The notes under the pieces are model-generated. The model searched no databases. It saw only the letters and a program-made list of their open reading frames with translations, and was not told where the DNA came from. 13,724 nucleotides of DNA from NCBI GenBank assembly GCA_021154515.1, contig JAJKIL010000036.1, positions 1 to 13,724 on the forward strand, in the 5' to 3' direction. The position numbers and the translations under genes were made by a program. Source of the stretch: Niastella sp. GTDB lineage: Bacteria; Bacteroidota; Bacteroidia; Chitinophagales; Chitinophagaceae. Below are positions 6,194 through 13,724 of this stretch, in pieces (the stretch's first letter is position 1; each line of letters opens with the position of its first letter).

Positions 6194-8312
6194 AGCAGGC
6201 TATCTTTCTATCAACCTGCTGTTTATTGTGTTGTTGTTACTGACTGATGCAAGTTATGCCCAAACCAACAATGATTGCCCTTTCTGTTACCTCATGGGCA
6301 AAAGTTTTGCCGGTCAGGATCTGACAAATGCAAATTTCAACGGGGCCACATTAGACAGCGCCGATTTTACAAATGCAGGGTTAGATGGCGCTAATTTCAG
6401 TAACGCCAGCCTTATAGGTGCAAAGTTCGGTAATGCTAAAGCGGCCACAACCGCCAAGGGGCCGGTTAATTTTTCACTGGCTAATTGTACGGGCGCCAAT
6501 TTCAGCAATACCAGTTTGCAGAACGCGGTGTTTTATTACGCTAATCTCAGTTGTACAAACTTCACGAACGCCGATCTTACTACCGTACGTATGGGCCCCG
6601 AATTGAAAGTGTACAACAGTTGTCCCGCTGTATTTACAGGCGCCAAACTGGGTTGTGCGTTCCTGCCATTCGTGTATATGCTTAACCTGAAAGACGCCAA
6701 ACTGCCGCCCTGTTTACAGCAAGCAGTATTGCAGGCAGATAAAACGGCGCGGGTAATAATTACCGATATAAAGAAACCATTGGACCCCACACAAACTACG
6801 CTGGTAACGGCTGCCGGTAGAGGAGGCTGTAAAAGAGATACTACAAAGGCGGTGACTAAGCAGCAGGTAGCACCAGGAGATACCTTGTATGTATCGAACC
6901 AGGGAACAGACAGCAGCAGGTGCGGCGGCGCCGGCAGTCCCTGCAAAACAATAGCACAGGCAGTAACCAATTGCGGCACCAACGCCTGTACCATAGCGGT
7001 GGATTATGGGGAATACACGCTCACTACACCAGTGTCGTTGAAAGGCATTAACCTGGTAGGTGGTTTTTACAATGGCCAGCCTACCACGTACCAGTCAGCG
7101 CTGTTGGCGCCACGGGGTGGTTTGCCTGCCATCATTGCCGCAGGAGGTACAGTAAGCATCAGCAATTTTATTTTGAATGGCAGTACGCCTGTACAACAAA
7201 ACCTGCCAAGTATTGTGCTGCAGGCGCAGGGCGGCAGTACCGTAACCCTGGCAAACACCAATATCAATTCTTTTAAAGGTGGCCTGGGTAGCAATGGCAA
7301 CAGTTCGGGCGCCGGAAGCGGCGGCAATAAGGGAGGCGATGGCAGCAATGGCACCGGCGGCGGCGGTGGAACTTCCGCCTGCGCCAACAATACGGGCGGC
7401 GTTGGTGGTAGCAGCTCTTATTTTACCAAAGCCGATTGTAAATATTTGTGGAAAACGGTCCAATGCGAACAGTCTATACAGGTTTGCTGGTACAATGGCG
7501 GCAGCGGCCAGCCAGGTTCCACCAATGTATGGGCCGCAGGCTCCACGGCAGCAGCAGGTGTATTTTACTTCTGTGGCAGTAAAGACCGCCCATCCACAAC
7601 CGCAACAGGTACGACAGGTACCGCAGGCGCCTGTGGCAGCAACCCGGCTAACCCTTCCAGTAATACCACCGGCACATTTTCAAACGGGCAATGGACTACC
7701 GCTATAAGCAGCAATGGTACGGTTGGTGGTAACGGTGGCGGCGGCGGAGGGGGTGGCTGTGGTGGTTATTGCGCTTATTGCGGCTGTTTTTGCGGGGAAG
7801 AAACGTACAATGGAACGGCAGGCGGCGGTGGTGGAGCAGGTGGCTGCGGCGCTGCCGCCGGACAAGGCGCCAATATGGGCGGCGGTTCTTTTGGCGTGGT
7901 GCTCGTAAGCGCCACCCTGGTAGCAGACAGCACAGTAAAAATAACCAATGGTGCCGGCGGCGATGGTGGAACAGGCGGCGCCGGCAACAGTGGCGGTACC
8001 GGTGGTGCAGGTGGCGGCGCCCAGCAGGGTAACAACGTATGTAATAATACAGGCGGTCAGGGGGGCAGCGGTGGCTCCGGTGGAGCAGGCGGGGCCAGTG
8101 GCGGCGGCGCCGGCGGCAATGGCGGCCCATCCATAGGCGTGGCCCTGGTAGGCACTTCCACGGTGTCGAACAAGATCGTATTCTATGCAGGCAAATCGGG
8201 TAACCCTGGCAGTGGTGGCGGAGGCGGTAACCCCATCTCCGGGGCCACCTGTTATGGTGCAAAAGGCAATGGTGGCCTGCAGGCTACCGTAGCGAATTCT
8301 TATCAATATTAG
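6153..8312 (+). CDS. Secreted pentapeptide-repeat protein with beta-helix segment and glycine-rich PGRS-like C-terminal half
   Basis: The 719-residue protein has a basic n-region (MYLKRRTTNRCANR), a hydrophobic core (LLFIVLLLL) and a cleavage region ending DASYAQ at residue 37. A CPFC motif (42-45) precedes pentapeptide repeats at about 52-168 (DLTNANFNGATLDSADFTNA). After a linker, residues 243-375 read like the opening of a pectin-lyase-type beta-helix: GDTLYVSNQGTDSSRCG, SPCKTIAQAV, VDYGEYTL, LVGGFYNG, VSISNFILNGS. From about 377 to the end the protein is dominated by Gly, Ser, Ala, Asn and Thr in GG.GG. runs, like PGRS proteins. It carries a cysteine cluster (C536, C540, C543, C545, C547) and two copies of a G-S/P-S-F/I-GV-x-LV strand motif (576-584 and 657-666). 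No catalytic site is evident; a structural, surface or matrix role is likely. Its pentapeptide part and Cys-flanked N-terminus resemble the gene before it, suggesting duplication and divergence of that module. Confidence 0.85.
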   Translation: MYLKRRTTNRCANRAGYLSINLLFIVLLLLTDASYAQTNNDCPFCYLMGKSFAGQDLTNANFNGATLDSADFTNAGLDGANFSNASLIGAKFGNAKAATTAKGPVNFSLANCTGANFSNTSLQNAVFYYANLSCTNFTNADLTTVRMGPELKVYNSCPAVFTGAKLGCAFLPFVYMLNLKDAKLPPCLQQAVLQADKTARVIITDIKKPLDPTQTTLVTAAGRGGCKRDTTKAVTKQQVAPGDTLYVSNQGTDSSRCGGAGSPCKTIAQAVTNCGTNACTIAVDYGEYTLTTPVSLKGINLVGGFYNGQPTTYQSALLAPRGGLPAIIAAGGTVSISNFILNGSTPVQQNLPSIVLQAQGGSTVTLANTNINSFKGGLGSNGNSSGAGSGGNKGGDGSNGTGGGGGTSACANNTGGVGGSSSYFTKADCKYLWKTVQCEQSIQVCWYNGGSGQPGSTNVWAAGSTAAAGVFYFCGSKDRPSTTATGTTGTAGACGSNPANPSSNTTGTFSNGQWTTAISSNGTVGGNGGGGGGGGCGGYCAYCGCFCGEETYNGTAGGGGGAGGCGAAAGQGANMGGGSFGVVLVSATLVADSTVKITNGAGGDGGTGGAGNSGGTGGAGGGAQQGNNVCNNTGGQGGSGGSGGAGGASGGGAGGNGGPSIGVALVGTSTVSNKIVFYAGKSGNPGSGGGGGNPISGATCYGAKGNGGLQATVANSYQY
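7281..8276 (+). repeat. Low-complexity GGC/GGT-rich coding repeat
   Basis: This stretch encodes the glycine-rich half of the second cassette protein and consists largely of irregular GGC, GGT, GCC and AGC/AAC codons, including runs such as the one around 7731-7758. It is visibly more GC-rich than the rest of the window. The repetition creates long open frames on both strands here (for example around 7680-8306 on the minus strand), which I regard as by-products. Such DNA is prone to slippage and recombination, so length variation between strains would be expected. Confidence 0.8.
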
Positions 8313-8334
8313 AAACCATTAAATTAATCATCAA

Positions 8335-11300
8335 ATGGGAAACGAAAACACAGGTGCAAAGTTGGGACACATTTTTCATGTGGGCCTTACCGACAAATTC
8401 GAGAACGAAGATTACTGGCTGCACGTAGCGGGAAAAAAATATCCGCTGGTAGCACATACAGCCGAAACACTGGCGGCGGCGCACCAGCAACAGCCGGCGC
8501 TGGCAAAATATCCGCAGGGCCATCTTACGCATTATACACAAATGCCGGTGCCCATGCCGCTGAACCATGTAATACGTATATCGGTACGGCACACCAACTA
8601 TACAGGAAAGGTGCCGGGCGATTACGGGGTGCATTTCGTGGCCATTCACGTAGTGCCCGACGATAAGGCGCATCAATTAATGGCCAGTCAAAACCAGGTG
8701 AAGGTAGTGGCACAACCCATCGATTATGTCAGCACGGCAAAAGCATTGATCTTTCACCATGCCGACCTGATAACGGCCAATGCTACTTATGCCCCTATTG
8801 TAATGGATCATATGGACCAGGAGTTAGCGCCTTCAACCTATCTGCTGATCCAACAACTGGCTACGCAAATGCGGATAGCCGGCCCGCCTACCGCCAACAG
8901 CGGCTGGGCTAACTACCAGCCTTACAATGCTGGCAGCGGCGGTACCAAACAAACCCTGGTGCCAACTGCCAGCACCATTCAAAATGCAGGCATCTCCATG
9001 ACGGCCGTGCAGGTAAGCACCAAGAACGATACCAGGCTGCAGGGCACCAGCTGGACGCAGGAAACCGGTACCAGTGTACAAACTAACACCAATGCTACTC
9101 CCGAGTTACTGGGTTCTGTAAAACTGGATACAGTGGGTGGAGATAACTGGACGGCCTCCCTGGCCAGTACCAATACTTCCAACGGATTGCAAACTTCCAT
9201 CAAGGTGCTCAACAGCGGTACCAGGCAGGTACAGATCACGATGGACAACTACTATGTACGCTGGCTGGCAGCTTACGTTCAGTTTGTTGATGCCGATGGC
9301 AATACTATGAGCACACCCACCTGGCAGCCTGACGATGGCGGCATTGTGGCAGACATTATCAATGCCCTGAACCTGAATTATGATGACATGCGTTTTATCG
9401 GCTGGATCAATCCCATTGATACCGTGTTTGCCATCCCTGTTGCTGCCGATCCGGGTACGCTTACCGTAAATATAACATTTCCCGAAAATGCAGTTTCGGC
9501 TAACCTGTTTGGTTGCGGATTGGGCACCGGTAATAACCAATACCCAAAAACGCCGGTGATCGGCGGGGTATTCACCGGTTTGGCCAATTTAGGTATTCCC
9601 ACCTTTTTCCTCGGTTTTGGCGTGGCGGCCCAAACGTATAAACCATTATACGATATCATGGGCAATGCTACTTTTATTAAAGCGGTGGTAGGGATCGGGG
9701 CGCTTTACTTTGGCGGCGATTTCATTTACAATGGCGCGGTGAATAAAAAAATGGACTGGCATGCATTCTCCTCGCTCACACAAATATTGTTCAACCAGGC
9801 GTGTACCAAAGCGTTGGTATGGTGTGAAGCGGAGATTGCCGGCGGGGAAATTGAAGATGAGATCCCGTTTGCAGGCTGGATCATGCTGGCCATTAATATC
9901 GCCACCACCATTGCGCAACTGGCGGAGACCATTATAGAAGTGGCCACCTCGCCGTGGATGATCACGAACAGTATCTCAACTACTATAACCAGTACACTTA
10001 CCATTCATCCCGATCCCCGGCATGGGGCTTTCCCGGCACTACCTGCTGGTTCAAAGACGGCTTCCTATGTCACCAAAATGATCTACCAGGCGCAGAACAG
10101 GCCCAGCATTACTTCGCCGGCTGTTACGTTAAACCCCTCCAGCTATCCCTCAACACTAAGCGCTCAGTTTACCAATACGCTTGGCGGACAGGTTAAGTTT
10201 GAAGTGGATTTTTACATCGACAACTGGCTGGCCGGTAAAGCCACCACCTCCTGGCTGGAAAATAATGAAGACAATACAGCTAATATTACCTTATACCTGT
10301 TTCAGCAACCTATACCGCTTACCAATAAATCGGTATATGCGCATACGGCCATCCTGGGTTACCAGAACAATGCCTATACCTGGATACCCCAAACCACCCC
10401 GCCCAATGCTACCATTGCCAATACCGATACCAGCCAAAGCGGTAATGCCATTTCAGACTGGACGGGTTTGGCGTTGAGCCAGCGCAGTGGGATGATAGGG
10501 TTGGCCTGGAAGGCTGCGGGCATGGGTATTACCGATTGCTCAACCGGCGCCGGCGGACAACTATACGCTTTTGAGAACATCGATATCCCCGGTACCGACA
10601 TGAACGAGGTGAAATTTCCATCCTGTGGTTTTACCTCGCCATCAGAGCTGGTGTATGATGTATATCCGCCAAAGTTCTTAATGCAGAATGGTGAATTCGT
10701 AATTGGCCTCAATGGCAAGCCTGTTCCAGACCCAACCGATGTTAGTCTGGGCAATTATTATGTTGACCCGCGTAAAGCTGATAATGACCAGGATGTAGAT
10801 GGGGGCTACCATCTTCGATTGGTGACATTGGACACCAGTACACCCTTTAACATGGCTCCGAATCAAAATTCCTTTGGCCGTTTTCCTTATTACCCCGATT
10901 CCATTGCCATGCACCCGGGCGGGTATGTGATAGGCGTTAATAGAAAGTATTGTAAAATGATGATCACGCAGCTGGCAGGCGGCACTGGTCTGGCGGACAA
11001 TAATATTCCGTTGGCGCTCAGCTTTGCAGGACAGGCGCTTAACTTCAACGATAGCAATGGCCGTGCGGGATTGTTGTTCACCCCGGTGGCTGTTACCAGT
11101 TCATACGACGGCACCATACTGGTGCTGGAGCAGCTGAGCAGCCAGGGTTTTAATATTGCCCGTTTGCAGGCATTTGATCTGAATGGTAACCCGGTGAACT
11201 GCTTCCAGGATAACACGGGCAAGCCTTCACCGTTCTTATTGCTGCCTGCCCCTGTTACTTACCTCGATGTGGCGGCAGTAGGCGATAATCATACCACCTA

Positions 11301-11589
11301 TCTATATGTGTTATCTTATGCAAACGATGGCAGCCATGTAAGCGATTATAGCATGGCGATATACCAGTATGGTCAGGGGGCGCCTGCAGGCAATCTGTTG
11401 GTAACAACTCCTCAGATCCCGGCGGCACGCCTGAATGTGGATATGTGGCATACCCTGTATACCCTTAATTATGCCATGACCCAGGATGGAAAAGGAAACA
11501 ACGCCGGTCCTTTGGGTGGAACCGGTACAGGCCCCGCCGGTCGTACCGTACCCTCAGTAAGCGAATGGTTACCACCGTTGCCTTCATAA
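8335..11589 (+). CDS. Large protein of unknown function: beta-rich N-terminal part, hydrophobic middle, possible C-terminal beta-propeller
   Basis: I do not recognise this 1084-residue protein. It begins MGNENTGAKLGHIFHVGLTD without a signal peptide; an in-frame TAA lies a few codons upstream, so the start at 8335 is well supported. Residues 1-400 look mostly beta-structured, with a Thr/Ser/Asn-rich stretch at about 200-300 and a segment with the patterns YVQFVDADGN and FIGWINPIDTVFAIPV. Between 406 and 540 there are three hydrophobic stretches: GGVFTGLANLGIPTFFLGFG (about 410-429), about 446-464, and WIMLAINIATTIAQLAETII (about 515-534). The middle one leads into a Cys-containing, acidic loop. 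This could be membrane-inserting or simply a buried helical core. From about 705 the chain is beta-rich, with recurring aliphatic strands and GG.L/DG.I turns (LVYDVYPP, YHLRLVTLD, GTILVLEQLSSQGFNIARLQ, YLYVLSYANDG), possibly a propeller. The tail is Gly/Pro-rich. It lies 22 bases after the previous gene and ends before a strong terminator, so it is probably the last gene of the operon. Confidence 0.8.
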   Translation: MGNENTGAKLGHIFHVGLTDKFENEDYWLHVAGKKYPLVAHTAETLAAAHQQQPALAKYPQGHLTHYTQMPVPMPLNHVIRISVRHTNYTGKVPGDYGVHFVAIHVVPDDKAHQLMASQNQVKVVAQPIDYVSTAKALIFHHADLITANATYAPIVMDHMDQELAPSTYLLIQQLATQMRIAGPPTANSGWANYQPYNAGSGGTKQTLVPTASTIQNAGISMTAVQVSTKNDTRLQGTSWTQETGTSVQTNTNATPELLGSVKLDTVGGDNWTASLASTNTSNGLQTSIKVLNSGTRQVQITMDNYYVRWLAAYVQFVDADGNTMSTPTWQPDDGGIVADIINALNLNYDDMRFIGWINPIDTVFAIPVAADPGTLTVNITFPENAVSANLFGCGLGTGNNQYPKTPVIGGVFTGLANLGIPTFFLGFGVAAQTYKPLYDIMGNATFIKAVVGIGALYFGGDFIYNGAVNKKMDWHAFSSLTQILFNQACTKALVWCEAEIAGGEIEDEIPFAGWIMLAINIATTIAQLAETIIEVATSPWMITNSISTTITSTLTIHPDPRHGAFPALPAGSKTASYVTKMIYQAQNRPSITSPAVTLNPSSYPSTLSAQFTNTLGGQVKFEVDFYIDNWLAGKATTSWLENNEDNTANITLYLFQQPIPLTNKSVYAHTAILGYQNNAYTWIPQTTPPNATIANTDTSQSGNAISDWTGLALSQRSGMIGLAWKAAGMGITDCSTGAGGQLYAFENIDIPGTDMNEVKFPSCGFTSPSELVYDVYPPKFLMQNGEFVIGLNGKPVPDPTDVSLGNYYVDPRKADNDQDVDGGYHLRLVTLDTSTPFNMAPNQNSFGRFPYYPDSIAMHPGGYVIGVNRKYCKMMITQLAGGTGLADNNIPLALSFAGQALNFNDSNGRAGLLFTPVAVTSSYDGTILVLEQLSSQGFNIARLQAFDLNGNPVNCFQDNTGKPSPFLLLPAPVTYLDVAAVGDNHTTYLYVLSYANDGSHVSDYSMAIYQYGQGAPAGNLLVTTPQIPAARLNVDMWHTLYTLNYAMTQDGKGNNAGPLGGTGTGPAGRTVPSVSEWLPPLPS

Positions 11590-11603
11590 CCATATGCATA
11601 ATA

Positions 11604-11639
11604 AAAAATGCCGTCCCGATCACATCGGACGGCATTTTT
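11604..11639 (+). terminator. Intrinsic terminator ending the three-gene cassette
   Basis: A 9-bp perfect stem (ATGCCGTCC at 11608-11616 pairing with GGACGGCAT at 11627-11635) encloses a short loop and is followed by TTTT (11636-11639). The A-run upstream (11604-11607) extends the pairing with that T-run, so it could work in both directions. It lies 14 bases after the stop codon of the 1084-residue protein and separates the cassette from the beta-helix gene. Confidence 0.9.
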
Positions 11640-11767
11640 ATGTGCGCCTTCCGCTAAAATTGCACTGACATCCGGGATAAATGATGGTTATTCAGCTTAT
11701 TGATTGGTTAATGCCATTTACCTGATACAGCCATTATTGTAATTACTTGCAATATTAAACTGTAGCT

Positions 11768-13309
11768 ATGAAATTGTTTGCCTTTATGAAAAAACTACTG
11801 CTCAGTGCCGGTACTCTTTTGCTGAATTTCACTGTATTCGCCCAGGTTAAAAGCCAGTGGGTGTATTTGAACGATGCTAATAAGCTTGAATATAAAACAA
11901 CCGAACGTGGCGACAGAATAATGGATTTTTCCTATGCCGGTTACCGGGAGGGCGGAGTAGCTATCCCAACTGTTCCGGTAAAGGTCAGCATTAGCCCAAC
12001 AGCCGGGGATAATTCCAATGCCATTCAACAGGCTATTGACCAGGTAAGTGGTATGCCTATGGTGAATGGGGTGCGTGGTGCGGTATTGTTACAAGCAGGT
12101 ACTTATAATTGTGAACGGCCAATAACCATCAGCACCAGTGGTGTGGTACTCCAGGGCAGTGGTTCGGGCGAAAGCGGTTCCATAATAAATATGACCGGTA
12201 ACCCACATGCCTGTATAGTAATAAAAGGCAATGTCACAACAAACGCAACCAATACAAAAACTACCATAGCCGATCCCTATGTTCCCTCGGGAGCTATAAG
12301 TTTTCAATTACGCCATGTAAAAGAATTCGCAGCAGGTGATACCATCCGGATTGCCCGGCCGGTAACCGATGCCTGGGTGCACTTGATGGGAATGGATAAA
12401 CTGGTGCGGGATGGCAAAAAGCAAACCTGGGTTACCGGTGAAATAACAACAGAAAGAGTAATTAAAAAGATAAACAAAAACACGGTCACTGTCAATTTCC
12501 CGCTCACAGATTCCTACGATGAGCAATATCTTGGTAAAGATGGCGTGTCGGTAACAAAGATCACTACCAGTGGTATCATTGTTGAAACGGGTGTTGAGAA
12601 CCTGCGGATCGTTGCACCTGCGCAATCAGTGACCATTAACGACGGGCTTTATCGTGCTTTGAACATGAGTGGGGTTACAGACGGATGGATGCGTAAGATA
12701 GAGATCCTGAATACAACAAACAGTATCAGTATTACGGCCAACCGGGTAACTGTTGACCATGTTAACATTGTACATACGGTGCCAACAAAAGGGTCCGCCA
12801 AACCGGCCGATCTAAATGGAAGCGGCGCGCAGTTGCTCTTTAATCAATGTAATATTACCGGCGATAATCTTTTTTACTTTGCTACCGGCGCCAAGGTATC
12901 AGGTCCTGTTGTTTTATTGAATTGTACTTTCCGGGGCAAGGGCTGGATACAACCACACCAGCGATGGGCTACCGGATTGCTGGTAGATAACTGCCAGGTG
13001 CCTGATGGCGGCATCGATTTTATGAACAGGTGCGCGATGGGTTCGGGCCATGGATGGGCAATAGGCTGGGCCGTAGCATGGAACTGTAGTGCACAGTCTT
13101 ATTTGAACCAGTTACCGCCAGGGGCGGCCAACTGGGTAATTGGTTGCAAAGGAGAACCACAAAAAAAAGCCATTCCCTTTGATGCGGAGCCACTGCTGCC
13201 CGAAGGTATTTACGATGCCCATAACACACCTGTTGATCCATCCAGTTTGTACCTGGCACAGTTAACTGAAAGATTGGGAAAAGCGGCGGTTCAACATGTT
13301 GGGTATTAA
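11768..13309 (+). CDS. Secreted right-handed beta-helix protein, pectate-lyase-like superfamily
   Basis: The 513-residue product carries a signal peptide ending TVFAQ (residue 26). Two ATGs are possible, 11768 and 11786; the second gives a more standard signal peptide (MKKLLLSAGTLLLNFTVFAQ), and with no clear Shine-Dalgarno at either I keep the longer form. The mature part begins with the cap typical of pectate-lyase-superfamily proteins: DFSYAGYREGG (53-63), a NAIQQAID helix (84-91), GAVLLQAGTY (104-113) and GVVLQGSGSG (125-134). A beta-rich insertion occupies about 181-256. Helix coils then follow, including VENLRIVAP, DGWMRKIEILNTTNSISI and VTVDHVNIVHT. A conserved-looking C-terminal part has WIQPHQRWATGLLVDNC (393-409) and GSGHGWAIGWAVAWNC (425-440), where His and Trp may line the substrate cleft. 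Lyase or hydrolase action on an acidic polysaccharide is likely from the fold; the substrate is not determinable. It sits behind a terminator and so probably has its own promoter, though I found no good -7 element in the 128 bases between. Confidence 0.8.
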   Translation: MKLFAFMKKLLLSAGTLLLNFTVFAQVKSQWVYLNDANKLEYKTTERGDRIMDFSYAGYREGGVAIPTVPVKVSISPTAGDNSNAIQQAIDQVSGMPMVNGVRGAVLLQAGTYNCERPITISTSGVVLQGSGSGESGSIINMTGNPHACIVIKGNVTTNATNTKTTIADPYVPSGAISFQLRHVKEFAAGDTIRIARPVTDAWVHLMGMDKLVRDGKKQTWVTGEITTERVIKKINKNTVTVNFPLTDSYDEQYLGKDGVSVTKITTSGIIVETGVENLRIVAPAQSVTINDGLYRALNMSGVTDGWMRKIEILNTTNSISITANRVTVDHVNIVHTVPTKGSAKPADLNGSGAQLLFNQCNITGDNLFYFATGAKVSGPVVLLNCTFRGKGWIQPHQRWATGLLVDNCQVPDGGIDFMNRCAMGSGHGWAIGWAVAWNCSAQSYLNQLPPGAANWVIGCKGEPQKKAIPFDAEPLLPEGIYDAHNTPVDPSSLYLAQLTERLGKAAVQHVGY

Positions 13310-13326
13310 ATTCATGTGACATGCAT

Positions 13327-13334
13327 TATATTTG
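13327..13334 (+). promoter_or_regulatory. Candidate -7 promoter element (TAnnTTTG)
   Basis: TATATTTG matches the Bacteroidota -7 consensus TAnnTTTG at every defined position and lies 27 bases before the ATG at 13362. The nearest upstream TTG (13299-13301) is 25 bases away, slightly beyond the usual 17-23 spacing, so the -33 element is uncertain. Confidence 0.45.
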
Positions 13335-13361
13335 GTACACAAAATAAAATGCCTGCCAACT

Positions 13362-13724
13362 ATGAAGTATATCCTGATAACAGCCCTGCTGTTAATTACC
13401 CTGAATGTACATTCCCAAACCTGTTCCTGTGAAAAGGAATTCTTATACATTAAAAACATTGTTGAAAATGGTTTTGCTGGTTTTTCAGACAATGTAGCAA
13501 AGCTTACAGAAGCGGGCTATAAGAAAGAGATTGACCAGTTATTGAAGCTTACCCATAATAAATTTGCCAGCGACAATTGTATTCTGATCATTTCGCAATA
13601 CCTCCATTTATTTAAAAGTTATCACCTTGGGTATTGGTCTAACTTTGATCGTATTAAGATCGACCCGCCTTTCGTTAACCATCGGCCGCACTTTAATGTT
13701 AAAGACAAGGATATAGCAAGGCTG
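13362..13724 (+). CDS. Secreted protein, N-terminal part resembling Bacteroidota S41-type peptidases (partial)
   Basis: An open frame of 121 codons starts at the ATG at 13362 and runs off the window. It begins with a signal peptide (MKYILITALLLITLNVHSQ), followed by TCSCEKEFLYIKNIVENGFAG, then a helical, Lys/Glu/Leu-rich segment with DNVAKLTEAGYKKEIDQLL. The layout of a Cys-x-Cys just after the signal peptide, then an FxYxKxxVExNxAGF-like helix, is one I associate with secreted Bacteroidota proteins having a C-terminal S41 (C-terminal processing) peptidase domain. That domain would lie outside the window, so the family call is tentative. An upstream ATG at 13349 is out of frame and leads to a short frame ending in TGA, so 13362 is preferred. 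Confidence 0.7.
   Translation, partial: MKYILITALLLITLNVHSQTCSCEKEFLYIKNIVENGFAGFSDNVAKLTEAGYKKEIDQLLKLTHNKFASDNCILIISQYLHLFKSYHLGYWSNFDRIKIDPPFVNHRPHFNVKDKDIARL

Noticed and set aside
7281..8276. Repeat region considered as a CRISPR array or tandem DNA repeat
   Set aside because: The repeats are irregular, in frame and explained by glycine-rich coding; there are no constant repeats with unique spacers.
7680..8306. Long minus-strand open frames opposite the glycine-rich coding region (208 and 186 codons)
   Set aside because: The GGN-rich sense strand avoids stop codons in several frames. The antisense products are low-complexity Ala/Thr-, Arg/His- or Pro-rich and show no start context or domain.
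11641..11767. Promoter for the beta-helix gene
   Set aside because: I looked for TAnnTTTG with an upstream TTG and found only poor partial matches.

Overview
The window looks like a chromosomal piece of a Bacteroidota genome, most likely a Chitinophagaceae-type soil or plant-associated bacterium. The grounds are moderate GC, signal peptides ending in ..AQ or ..SQ, weak or absent Shine-Dalgarno sequences, a TAnnTTTG-type promoter element, and secreted carbohydrate-active proteins of kinds common in that phylum. No RNA gene, CRISPR array, IS element or phage gene was seen. The organism assignment is inference.

Left part (1-3570): two minus-strand genes, a cut-off DoxX-like membrane protein and a secreted GH130-family glycosidase, face away from a plus-strand gene for a Tat-exported alpha/alpha-toroid protein resembling polysaccharide lyases. 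The shared 133-base intergenic region holds a 9-base direct repeat in 11-base phase, a plausible operator. This part reads as a small polysaccharide-degradation cluster.

Centre (3875-11589): three large, closely packed plus-strand genes form an apparent operon. First is a secreted protein with about 400 residues of pentapeptide repeats followed by a leucine-rich-repeat domain. Second, overlapping the first by 41 bases, is a secreted protein with pentapeptide repeats, a short beta-helix-like region and a very glycine-rich PGRS-like C-terminal half containing a cysteine cluster. Third, 22 bases downstream, is a 1084-residue protein of unknown function with no signal peptide, a hydrophobic middle and a C-terminal part that may be a beta-propeller. 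A strong intrinsic terminator follows at 11604-11639. I cannot assign this cassette to any described system, and it is the most interesting part of the window.

Right part (11768-13724): a secreted right-handed beta-helix protein of the pectate-lyase-like superfamily, then the start of a secreted protein resembling the N-terminal region of Bacteroidota S41-type peptidases, cut off by the window end.

The flanking genes suggest extracellular or periplasmic polysaccharide breakdown. The central cassette is built from surface-type repeat proteins and could serve adhesion, an extracellular matrix or a toxin-like role, but the sequence alone does not decide between these.
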